In this document: positions 1 to 5,466 of the stretch, one piece after another
Position numbering within the stretch: the first letter of the stretch is position 1
Layout of the letters: every line of letters begins with the position of its first letter
Source of the DNA: JBFJWU01 sp041623475 [NCBI: bacterium]
Lineage (GTDB): Bacteria; J088
Length of the DNA stretch: 5,466 nucleotides
Assembly (NCBI GenBank): GCA_041623475.1
Contig: JBFJWU010000245.1
Location: 1 to 5,466, forward strand
Direction: 5' to 3'
Notes under the pieces: generated by a model
The model's database searches: none
What the model saw: only the letters and a program-made list of their open reading frames with translations
Told to the model about the DNA's origin: nothing
Translations under genes and position numbers: made by a program

Positions 1-447
1 CAGGGCAACTCGTGTTCCGGCGCGTGGCAGCAGTATGTGCCGGCATCGACGCTGAACCTGGTTGGTGGCGATGGGGTCAAGGACGTCTTTGTCGAATACC
101 GCGACCGCGCCAACAATGGGGCGGGAACGTGTTACGTCCAGCAAGTGACACTTGATACGTTTATTGATGGCGTGTTTGCAGTAGCCGTCGACGGAATTGA
201 AGCCGTACCCGGAAAGACGGCAAACGTCAATGTGACGATAAATCTGTCTGGCATAACGTTACCGGACACGGTCGAAATGAAGATTTCCAACCTGCCCACG
301 TTTGCGGATGCCAACTGGCAGCCATATGCGGCTTCCAGTCCGTGGATTGTATCGGGCGGTGATGGTACGAAGACGGTCTATGTCAGGATCCGCGACCTGG
401 CCGGAAACGAGGCGCAACAAACAGGGTCAATTATTCTCGATCAGACG
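1..447 (+). repeat. Two tandem Ig-like repeats within the large extracellular protein
   Basis: Two copies of one pattern can be aligned by eye at a period of 97 residues. Each has W-Q-x-Y (W9 and W106), then a GGDG turn (G23-D24-G25 and G120-D121-G122), a strand K-x-V-(F/Y)-V, and an R-D-x-A-(N/G)-N turn, followed by a final strand ending in L-D-(T/Q)-T. This is the usual signature of bacterial Ig-like stalk domains, where GDGxKxVYVxxRDxAGN recurs. The first copy is cut by the left window edge. More copies may lie upstream. Confidence 0.75.
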
Positions 448-3400
448 GCTCCAGATCCGCCGGCGTTGCAGGTGTTCGACATAAACGGTGATGGGTTTGC
501 GCTGTCGAATACAGAAGTAGAACTGGATTGGAGCGTTCCAACAGGAACTGATACATTCGAGTTACAGCGCTATATCTTGACGCTCAATAGTGACTTTCTG
601 GTTCTGCAACCCGCCCTGCCTGCTGCACAGTCATCGTATGTTGATTCGGTCACTCAGCCGGGACTCAGGTACCAATACCGGATCCGTGCACGGGATGACA
701 TCGGCAATGTGTCAAGTTGGTCCATCGCTGTCGAGGCGAGGCCGTACACCCCGATTTCCGAAATGTTCTTCGTCTGGGATATTGGCGGATTTCATTATGA
801 TTTCCCTCCGTTTACAGGTACTTTTTCGATTTCGCCGAAATATGAGTATGTCGATTTCAAGGGAAATCAAGTTTCCTTTGATTTGGCCGACAATATTACG
901 TCTTGGGACCGGCCTGATCCGGCCCCGCTGGTCTTTGCCGAGGAATTGGAATTAACCACGACCAATCAGGACAATTCGTTGGTGTTCCGGTCGGTTTTCG
1001 GGTTAGGCAAAAGTGAACACGAGACGTTACGGTCGACGGGGGTTGTCGGCGAGAACGCTGATATTGATGTAGACAAGGACGGATTCGCCCATATTTCTTT
1101 TGCTGACGGAAGCGACTTGTTTTACGGGACTAACAAATCTGGCACTTGGGAGTTTACCGAAGTTGGCTACTTCCTCAACACCCGTGGGACCTACCAGACG
1201 GGCATAGCGATTGATAACGATGGCTATGCCCACATCAGCTATTTTAATGATTCGATTGACGGCCTCGAGTATGCGACCAATAGTGGAGTCATTATCAATG
1301 AACATTTTGAATCACCATTGAGCGGGTCGACGTGGAGCAACACGACCTCTGGCATCCAATTGACAACCAATGCGTCTAACGAACCTTCCGGGACCCAGTC
1401 CCTGGAAGTCCAGGCGCAAAATAACGTTGCTGAGTCCGTTGATGTGTCTGCATACGGAAACTTGCAGTATGAATACTATTGGGAGAAAAGCGCGTCTGCG
1501 CCACCAGAGGCTGGTGATGACCTTCTTTTTGAATACTTCGACGGCAGCTCGTGGCAGATTCTGGAGATCCACACGTCGGTCCAGGGGTCGACAGTCAATT
1601 TCACGTATGAGTCCGGGACGATCCCTGCTGGTGCTGAAATGGTAAGGTTCCGGGGCGATGGAACATGTGCGACCTGCGACATCTACTATGTCGATGATTT
1701 CAAATTATGGACGACCCCTGGTACCTGGGTTGACGCAACAATTCTTGACTTTCCGGACAACAAGGATGTTGGGCAATACTCATCGATTGACGTTGATTCC
1801 AATGGCAAAGCTCATATTTCGTTCTGGGAAAGCTGGACAGGCGATGGAAATGCGGACCTTCATCACATGACCAACGCGGGTGGTTCCTGGGAACAGACGC
1901 TTGTCGATTCGACCGGAAATACCGGCCACGATACGACGATTTTTGTCGATTCTGACGATACGATTCACATCGGTTACTCGGACGTCAGTTCGGATGCTTT
2001 TTATGCATTTAACAGTGGTAGCGGTTGGACACTGGAAACGATTACAACTGTTGGTTCACATTCAAAAGTACCCGTCGCGACGGACTCGTCCGGCGAGGTG
2101 TATGCCATACTTGATGACGGCAACGTGATTACGATGCGGACTCGTGGCGGCGGCGGTTGGGCCGGTTCCGAAACCGTGGCCAACATCGGGAGCGCCGCGA
2201 ATTTCCAGGATTTCGCCATTGACGTAAATGGTACTTTTCATGTGTCGTGGACCGGTGCCGACAACAAAATCTACTACGCCAGCAAGCAGCGCGGCGGGAG
2301 TTGGGATTATTTTCCGGTTGCGGAAGGCATAAGTACCGGCACTTATAGTTTTACTGGTATCGCCGCAGAACGCGACGGTACAGCCCACATTGTCTATCAC
2401 GCAGATGTGGATGATAACTTGGGATACGTTGCCGTAACGGGCGCGACACGACCTGACGGGCAAATTTTTGGTTCGGCGGGGGCCGGTGGCGTGGTCGTTT
2501 CAGCACTGGACAGTAAGGGGAGGGCACATTTTGCGGTTGCGGATGATACCGGCAACGATCTTTACTATGCCGAATATGTAAATGGGCAGTTGCAGACGAC
2601 GCTTGTCAGGGCTGATATTGGGACGACGGCTTTTTACCTCGACATGGCTTTGGACAGCCAGGATAAAGCACACATCGTCTATTCGCACGATACATTCAAC
2701 AGGCTTGAATATGCGACGAATGAATCCGGATCGTGGGTGATTTATGTCGTCGATTCTGTTTCTGATATTTGGTGGAACAGCATCTTTGTTGACGACAACG
2801 ATGACATCCACTTTGCCTATGTGCGAAGTAGCGGTGGTGACTTGCGCTATCGGTTCAGGTTTGGCGGCGGGGGCTTCACCGCTGCGCAGCTTGTCGACAA
2901 TATCGGATCAAAATATGGAAATGATATCGTTGTAGATTCGGCAGGAAATGTGAAAATTGTTTATGGCCGTTCAAGCGATTTGTATATGGCTGAAGGGCCA
3001 GGGACGTGGACAAAGACATTGATGTACAACACGTCCGGCAACCTTTTCATGGATCCATCGATCGAGCTTGACCCGATTGACGACAATATTTTCCATGTCA
3101 CGTTTCATGGGTCGTCGGCCGACGACCTGTTCTATGTAACAGGAACATCGCCTGGCGGAAATCCGGTTGTTACCGTTGATGCTCAAGGCGATGTGGGTCG
3201 TGGAAATTCGCTTGTTGTTGACGACGACCGAAACCTGTACGTGATCTATAACGATTTCACGAATTCGACATCCAAATTTGCTGTAAATCGGACAGGCACC
3301 TGGGAGACCTACACAGTCGCAAACTGTACGCGTGGTCGAGGACCAAGTAGCCTGAACCTGGATGCCAGGCGAGTGTTCCATTCGGCGTGTGAAGATAGCA

Positions 3401-3477
3401 GCAATAACCTGGTGTATTTACACGATTTTGCCGGAACGATATCTGCCGAATCTGCCGGACTTGCGAATCCATTCTAA
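1..3477 (+). CDS. Large extracellular multidomain protein (Ig-like, Fn3, 14 propeller-type repeats), 5' truncated
   Basis: The reading frame is open from base 1, so the true start lies upstream; the GTG at 37 is only the first in-frame start codon inside the window and falls within an Ig-like repeat. 1158 residues are visible, numbered here from base 1. Domains in order: two Ig-like repeats (to about residue 149), an Fn3-like domain (150-249), an unassigned stretch (250-352), then 14 blade-like repeats (353-1145) with a jelly-roll-like insertion (430-572). Few cysteines occur, and they lie in pairs (5/44, 556/559, 1109/1130), which would suit disulfides outside the cytoplasm. No sorting tail or transmembrane segment is seen at the C-terminus, which ends in ANPF. 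The signal peptide, if any, is outside the window. Likely role is surface or secreted binding, by analogy with such modules; no catalytic motif was recognised. The stop overlaps the P450 start. Confidence 0.9.
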   Translation, partial: QGNSCSGAWQQYVPASTLNLVGGDGVKDVFVEYRDRANNGAGTCYVQQVTLDTFIDGVFAVAVDGIEAVPGKTANVNVTINLSGITLPDTVEMKISNLPTFADANWQPYAASSPWIVSGGDGTKTVYVRIRDLAGNEAQQTGSIILDQTAPDPPALQVFDINGDGFALSNTEVELDWSVPTGTDTFELQRYILTLNSDFLVLQPALPAAQSSYVDSVTQPGLRYQYRIRARDDIGNVSSWSIAVEARPYTPISEMFFVWDIGGFHYDFPPFTGTFSISPKYEYVDFKGNQVSFDLADNITSWDRPDPAPLVFAEELELTTTNQDNSLVFRSVFGLGKSEHETLRSTGVVGENADIDVDKDGFAHISFADGSDLFYGTNKSGTWEFTEVGYFLNTRGTYQTGIAIDNDGYAHISYFNDSIDGLEYATNSGVIINEHFESPLSGSTWSNTTSGIQLTTNASNEPSGTQSLEVQAQNNVAESVDVSAYGNLQYEYYWEKSASAPPEAGDDLLFEYFDGSSWQILEIHTSVQGSTVNFTYESGTIPAGAEMVRFRGDGTCATCDIYYVDDFKLWTTPGTWVDATILDFPDNKDVGQYSSIDVDSNGKAHISFWESWTGDGNADLHHMTNAGGSWEQTLVDSTGNTGHDTTIFVDSDDTIHIGYSDVSSDAFYAFNSGSGWTLETITTVGSHSKVPVATDSSGEVYAILDDGNVITMRTRGGGGWAGSETVANIGSAANFQDFAIDVNGTFHVSWTGADNKIYYASKQRGGSWDYFPVAEGISTGTYSFTGIAAERDGTAHIVYHADVDDNLGYVAVTGATRPDGQIFGSAGAGGVVVSALDSKGRAHFAVADDTGNDLYYAEYVNGQLQTTLVRADIGTTAFYLDMALDSQDKAHIVYSHDTFNRLEYATNESGSWVIYVVDSVSDIWWNSIFVDDNDDIHFAYVRSSGGDLRYRFRFGGGGFTAAQLVDNIGSKYGNDIVVDSAGNVKIVYGRSSDLYMAEGPGTWTKTLMYNTSGNLFMDPSIELDPIDDNIFHVTFHGSSADDLFYVTGTSPGGNPVVTVDAQGDVGRGNSLVVDDDRNLYVIYNDFTNSTSKFAVNRTGTWETYTVANCTRGRGPSSLNLDARRVFHSACEDSSNNLVYLHDFAGTISAESAGLANPF
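448..747 (+). other. Fibronectin type III-like domain (coding segment)
   Basis: Residues 150-249 start with the linker A-P-D-P-P, contain a strand with V-E-L-D-W near the start, and end with the strand R-Y-Q-Y-R-I-R-A-R-D followed by G-N-x-S-S-W-S. This is the classic Fn3 F-G strand pattern (YxYRVRAxDxxGNxSxWS). A calcium-loop-like D-I-N-G-D-G motif lies near residues 160-165. Fn3 domains in bacterial extracellular proteins usually act as spacers or carbohydrate-associated modules. Confidence 0.75.
1057..3435 (+). repeat. Fourteen blade-like repeats, probably two beta-propellers
   Basis: The repeated pattern is hydrophobic-x-h-D-x-x-G/D-x-h-H-I-x-Y, a short variable loop, L-x-Y-A-T, a glycine turn, then G-x-W and a last strand ending in V-D. 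Repeat cores start at 1057, 1201, 1780, 1933, 2068, 2209, 2353, 2494, 2641, 2779, 2923, 3055, 3205 and 3346. Spacing is 132-153 bases once the 429-base insertion in repeat 2 is removed. The histidine in the H-I position is present in 11 of 14 repeats; it is replaced in repeats 5, 11 and 13. Four-stranded units of this length are typical of beta-propeller blades, and 14 would divide into two seven-bladed propellers. The fold assignment is inferred from the pattern. Confidence 0.7.
1288..1716 (+). other. Jelly-roll-like domain inserted in propeller repeat 2 (coding segment)
   Basis: Residues 430-572 do not follow the blade pattern. They start I-I-N-E-H-F-E-S, continue with S-G-T-Q-S-L-E-V, a Y-E-Y-Y-W strand, L-L-F-E-Y-F-D-G-S-S-W, and end D-I-Y-Y-V-D-D-F-K-L-W. 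This order (FE start, sGtqSL strand, dGssW turn, yvDDfxl end) is common in extracellular concanavalin-like or MAM-like jelly-roll modules. A C-A-T-C pair at residues 556-559 could form a disulfide. Before it, repeat 2 reads L-E-Y-A-T-N-S-G; directly after it, P-G-T-W-V-D-A-T-I completes the same blade. Confidence 0.65.
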
Positions 3478-3479
3478 TG
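3475..3479 (+). promoter_or_regulatory. TAATG stop/start overlap (translational coupling)
   Basis: The TAA stop of the propeller gene (3475-3477) shares its last A with the ATG of the P450 gene (3477-3479). No clear purine-rich ribosome-binding site precedes this ATG. P450 translation therefore probably depends on termination-reinitiation by ribosomes finishing the upstream gene, which implies one transcript for the two genes. Confidence 0.75.
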
Positions 3480-4856
3480 TCTGATTTGTTGCCAACGCCG
3501 GCTGGTCCAAAACTGCCGGCCCCCCTGCAGGCCGCGGGCCTGATCGGGCGCCCGACGGAATTCCTGGACAACTGCCGGGCTCGGTATGGCAACGCGTTTA
3601 CCCTGAACCTGCCATTCAATGATCCGCTGATTATTGTCAGCGATCCGGATGCGATTCATGAGATTTTTACTGGCAGTCCGGATGATTTGCACGCAGGCGA
3701 GGGCAACCGGATCCTCAAACCCATCGTCGGGCCCAGGTCGTTGCTGCTGCTGGATGGGCGCGAGCACAAGCGGGATCGCAAGATCATGCTGCCGCCGTTC
3801 CACGGCGAACGGATGCGGTCGTATGCAGATTCAATGCTAGCTATTACGACGCAGTTTATTGACCAGTGGCCAATTGACCGAACCTTTCCAGTACACGGTC
3901 AGATGCAGGCGTTGACGCTGGAGATCATCCTGACAACTGTTTTTGGGGTCGAGGATGCTCAGCAGTTGGCCGAATTCCGGGATGCGATGAACGCGTTGCT
4001 GGAGTTTGGTGACAAAACCTGGTTCCTGTTTCTGGTTGACAGCACAGGTGAAATACGCGGCCAGTCAATGCACTTGAAGCTGGGCAATCTGTCACCGCTG
4101 ACCCGATTCCTGGCCGCCGGCGAACGGGTTGACCGACTGATCTTTGCCGAAATCAATCGCCGCCGGCAGTCAGACTTGTCGGCCCGCGATGACGTGCTGT
4201 CCCTTTTGCTTCAGGCGACGGACGAAGACGGAAACCCCTTAAGCGACAATGACTTACGGGACGAACTGATGACGTTGCTGCTGGCCGGGCATGAGACGAC
4301 GGCGACGGCATTGTCCTGGCTGACCTGGCGGTTGACCGCGTATCCGGGGGCGACCATGGAAATGCGTGACGAGGTTGCCGGCCTGGGCAAGGGGGGGCCG
4401 GTCCCAACCGATCGCCTGAATGAATTGAATTATGTGACGGCGGCGATCAAAGAATCCATGCGGCTGATGCCGGTGATACCGTTTGTTGTCCGCAAGCTGA
4501 AAAAGCCGATGACGATTGGCGGGATGGACCTGCCCGAGGGGGTCATCGTAGCGCCGTCGATCTATTTGACGCATCACCGGCCCGATTTGTGGCCGGATCC
4601 CGAACGGTTTCGTCCGGAGCGATTCCTGGAAAAGGGGGCCGCCCGGCCCAATCAGTTCTTTCCGTTTGGTGGCGGTAACCGGACGTGCCTTGGTATGTCG
4701 TTTGCCTATCAGGAGATGAAAATTGTCGCGGCCGAACTGGTTCGCAGGGTTCGCTATGATGCGGCGCCGGGATACAGGCCCAAAGTTGTGCGGCGAAACA
4801 TAACCTTTGCCCCGTCCAGGGGGGTGCCGATCCGGGTTCGATCAATTTCTGCCTGA
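3477..4856 (+). CDS. Cytochrome P450 (CYP110-like)
   Basis: Complete 459-residue protein, within the normal bacterial P450 length. It would be a cytosolic haem-thiolate monooxygenase; there is no N-terminal membrane anchor, only a proline-rich start (residues 5-16). Motifs seen: helix C H97-x-x-x-R101 followed by F-H-G-E-R-M (108-113); I-helix A-G-H-E-T-T (270-275), the oxygen-activating segment; K-helix E-x-x-R (E326, R329); P-E-R-F-x-P-E-R-F (375-383); and the haem loop F-G-G-G-N-R-T-C-L-G (397-406), with C404 as the axial haem ligand (codon 4686-4688). All key residues are intact. The layout (GPKLPAP start, YGNAFTL, FHGERM, KESMRL) resembles the bacterial CYP110-type group, which includes fatty-acid and terpene oxidisers; the substrate here cannot be read from sequence. 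Electron partners are not encoded nearby. Start fits the family and overlaps the upstream stop. Confidence 0.95.
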   Translation: MSDLLPTPAGPKLPAPLQAAGLIGRPTEFLDNCRARYGNAFTLNLPFNDPLIIVSDPDAIHEIFTGSPDDLHAGEGNRILKPIVGPRSLLLLDGREHKRDRKIMLPPFHGERMRSYADSMLAITTQFIDQWPIDRTFPVHGQMQALTLEIILTTVFGVEDAQQLAEFRDAMNALLEFGDKTWFLFLVDSTGEIRGQSMHLKLGNLSPLTRFLAAGERVDRLIFAEINRRRQSDLSARDDVLSLLLQATDEDGNPLSDNDLRDELMTLLLAGHETTATALSWLTWRLTAYPGATMEMRDEVAGLGKGGPVPTDRLNELNYVTAAIKESMRLMPVIPFVVRKLKKPMTIGGMDLPEGVIVAPSIYLTHHRPDLWPDPERFRPERFLEKGAARPNQFFPFGGGNRTCLGMSFAYQEMKIVAAELVRRVRYDAAPGYRPKVVRRNITFAPSRGVPIRVRSISA

Positions 4857-4875
4857 GTCGCCCGAATTTGGGTAT

Positions 4876-4893
4876 CTGTGATCCTCGTCACAG
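4876..4893 (+). promoter_or_regulatory. CRP-family operator (TGTGA-N6-TCACA)
   Basis: CTGTGA-TCCTCG-TCACAG is a perfect six-base dyad with a six-base spacer. Its core TGTGA-N6-TCACA (4877-4892) equals the consensus half-sites and spacing of the CRP family (CRP, Vfr, Clp; also actinobacterial GlxR/Crp). The dyad centre is at 4884.5, which is 93.5 bases before the lipoprotein ATG. The regulator itself is not in the window, so binding is inferred from the match. Confidence 0.6.
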
Positions 4894-4896
4894 CAC

Positions 4897-4910
4897 AAAA
4901 CAACTGTTTT
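4897..4910. repeat. AAAACA-AC-TGTTTT inverted repeat
   Basis: Six-base arms with a two-base centre, lying between the CRP-type dyad and the predicted -10 hexamer. The tight centre makes an RNA hairpin unlikely, so if functional it would more likely be a DNA-binding site for a second regulator. It could also be chance in AT-rich promoter DNA. Confidence 0.3.
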
Positions 4911-4912
4911 AG

Positions 4913-4918
4913 TACAAT
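4913..4918 (+). promoter_or_regulatory. Predicted -10 element of the lipoprotein gene promoter
   Basis: TACAAT differs from TATAAT at one base. No TTGACA-like -35 lies 16-18 bases upstream; the place is taken by the right end of the CRP-type dyad. A start near 4925-4926 would put the dyad centre at about -40.5 to -41.5, the class II activator position, and leave a leader of about 52 bases. Confidence 0.5.
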
Positions 4919-4927
4919 TTAGTGGCT

Positions 4928-4948
4928 CCGGGTTCGCTATTGGCCCGG
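4928..4948 (+). other. Small GC hairpin in the predicted leader
   Basis: CCGGG (4928-4932) can pair with CCCGG (4944-4948) around an 11-base loop. It would sit at the very 5' end of the predicted transcript, where it might stabilise the RNA. An overlapping 8-base palindrome GCCCGGGC spans 4943-4950. Confidence 0.25.
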
Positions 4949-4965
4949 GCAACACTGTCAATCCC

Positions 4966-4972
4966 GGGGGGG
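4966..4972 (+). promoter_or_regulatory. G-rich ribosome-binding tract for the lipoprotein gene
   Basis: A run of seven G ends five bases before the ATG at 4978. It is an imperfect Shine-Dalgarno sequence but is at the right distance, and it supports ATG 4978. A TTG directly before the ATG (4975) is in frame but would add only one residue. Confidence 0.45.
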
Positions 4973-4977
4973 TCTTG

Positions 4978-5466
4978 ATGCGCGGAATTATTGAATTGCG
5001 CGGCGCGTTTGCTGCCGTTGCGGTGTTTTCTGTCTTTGCTGCCGGGTGTAATGATGGCACCGTCCAGCAAATCATCAATCCTGACGGCGTTGAAATCACG
5101 CTGTCCGGTGACGGCGTCATCCAGGGTGCCATCACCCTGGACGGATTGGGTGCCTGCGAAGGCCTGACCGTGACACTGGCAGGCCCGGCACTGGCCACCG
5201 ACACGACCACCGGTGCCGGCGGTGCCTTTGAAGTCAGCGGCCTGGCCGCCGGTGCCTACCAACTGCAGGTTAATGCCGAAGGCTACGCCCCCTACAACGA
5301 GACCATCATCTACGATGCCACTGAGCCCCTTGGCCTGGGCGAACTGACGCTCACCGTCGAAACCGTCCCCGTCGCCGGAACAGTCACCCTGGACGACGGC
5401 CAAAACCCTGCCGGCAGCGCCGTAGCGCTCACCGGCACCGCCAGCACCGAAGCCCCCACCGGTGCG
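4978..5466 (+). CDS. Lipoprotein with carboxypeptidase-regulatory-like repeats, 3' truncated
   Basis: The frame stays open to the right window edge, giving 163 residues of an incomplete protein. The N-terminus is a lipoprotein signal peptide: arginines at 2 and 8, a hydrophobic stretch from A10 to A22, and the lipobox A-A-G-C with C24 as the lipidated residue (alanine rather than leucine at -3). The mature part begins C-N-D-G and should sit in the envelope. Residues 47-126 resemble a carboxypeptidase-regulatory-like or SdrD-B-like beta-sandwich: I-Q-G-A-I-T-L-D, V-T-L-A-G, G-G-A-F-E-V-S-G-L-A-A-G-A-Y, then V-N-A-E-G-Y. A second copy starts at V132 (A-G-T-V-T-L-D-D). Such domains are structural or binding modules; no enzymatic motif is visible. 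It is preceded by its own likely CRP-type promoter. Codons from about 5100 on are strongly C-ending, unlike those of the first gene. Confidence 0.85.
   Translation, partial: MRGIIELRGAFAAVAVFSVFAAGCNDGTVQQIINPDGVEITLSGDGVIQGAITLDGLGACEGLTVTLAGPALATDTTTGAGGAFEVSGLAAGAYQLQVNAEGYAPYNETIIYDATEPLGLGELTLTVETVPVAGTVTLDDGQNPAGSAVALTGTASTEAPTGA

Larger units (their letters stand above)
4857..4977 (+). other. Intergenic region between P450 and lipoprotein genes
   Basis: This 121-base stretch has no gene. It holds a CRP-type dyad, a second AT-rich inverted repeat, a -10-like hexamer, a short GC-rich hairpin and a G-rich ribosome-binding tract. No intrinsic terminator (GC-rich hairpin followed by a T-run) was found for the P450 transcript, so read-through into the lipoprotein gene is possible. 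Confidence 0.7.

Noticed and set aside
37-39. GTG at 37 as the start of the first gene
   Set aside because: The frame is open to base 1 and the 12 upstream codons contain W-Q-Q-Y, which matches the next Ig-like repeat, so the gene begins upstream of the window.
3257-3619. Minus-strand ORFs across the propeller/P450 junction
   Set aside because: They run across the junction of two well-supported + strand genes, have no recognisable motif, and overlap each other in different frames.
4391-4397. G7 homopolymer in the P450 gene (and G7 at 4966-4972) as phase-variation tracts
   Set aside because: Seven G is short for slipped-strand switching. The P450 frame is intact through it, and nothing else suggests phase variation. 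The second tract is better explained as a ribosome-binding site.
4876-4910. Intrinsic terminator for the P450 gene formed by CTGTGA/TCACAG
   Set aside because: The stem is only six base pairs and is not followed directly by a T-run. The only T4 run lies 13 bases downstream inside another inverted repeat. An operator explains the dyad better.
4909-5403. 164-residue minus-strand ORF, and the overlapping minus-strand ORF at 4842-5210
   Set aside because: Both are antisense to the lipoprotein gene, which has a signal peptide and repeat domains. The minus-strand translations show no recognisable domain, and long antisense frames are expected in GC-rich repeats.
1-5466. CRISPR arrays, tRNA or rRNA genes, insertion sequences
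   Set aside because: No direct DNA repeats with regular spacers, no tRNA-like cloverleaf or rRNA sequence, and no transposase or terminal inverted repeats were noticed. The repeats present are protein-level and divergent.

Overview
The window looks like bacterial accessory DNA with all recognisable genes on the + strand. It holds the 3' part of a very large extracellular repeat protein gene (1-3477), a complete cytochrome P450 gene (3477-4856), a 121-base intergenic region with a recognisable regulated promoter (4857-4977), and the 5' part of a lipoprotein gene that runs off the right edge (4978-5466). Lipoprotein export, Ig-like/Fn3 modules and a TGTGA-N6-TCACA operator fit a Gram-negative bacterium, most plausibly a proteobacterium. 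This is inference: no rRNA or other phylogenetic marker is present, and related operators occur in Actinobacteria.

The first protein is modular. It has two tandem Ig-like repeats (the first cut by the window edge), a fibronectin type III-like domain, about 100 residues of unassigned sequence, and then 14 repeats of 44-51 residues that look like beta-propeller blades. Fourteen repeats would suit two seven-bladed propellers. A 143-residue jelly-roll-like domain is inserted inside the second blade, exactly splitting its conserved TN-S-G / G-T-W segment.

The P450 starts on the stop codon of the propeller gene (TAATG), so the two are probably co-transcribed and translationally coupled. It carries all the expected P450 signatures and resembles the bacterial CYP110-type group. 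No ferredoxin or reductase partner is visible.

No convincing intrinsic terminator follows the P450. The intergenic region instead has a perfect CRP-family dyad whose centre lies at about -41.5 from the start predicted by a TACAAT -10 element. This is the geometry of a class II CRP-activated promoter, and it would drive the downstream lipoprotein gene. That gene encodes a lipobox signal peptide followed by carboxypeptidase-regulatory-like beta-sandwich repeats. Its sequence is much more GC-rich and C-skewed than the propeller gene. A functional link between the three products is not demonstrated. Two are envelope or extracellular repeat proteins and one is a cytosolic oxidase.
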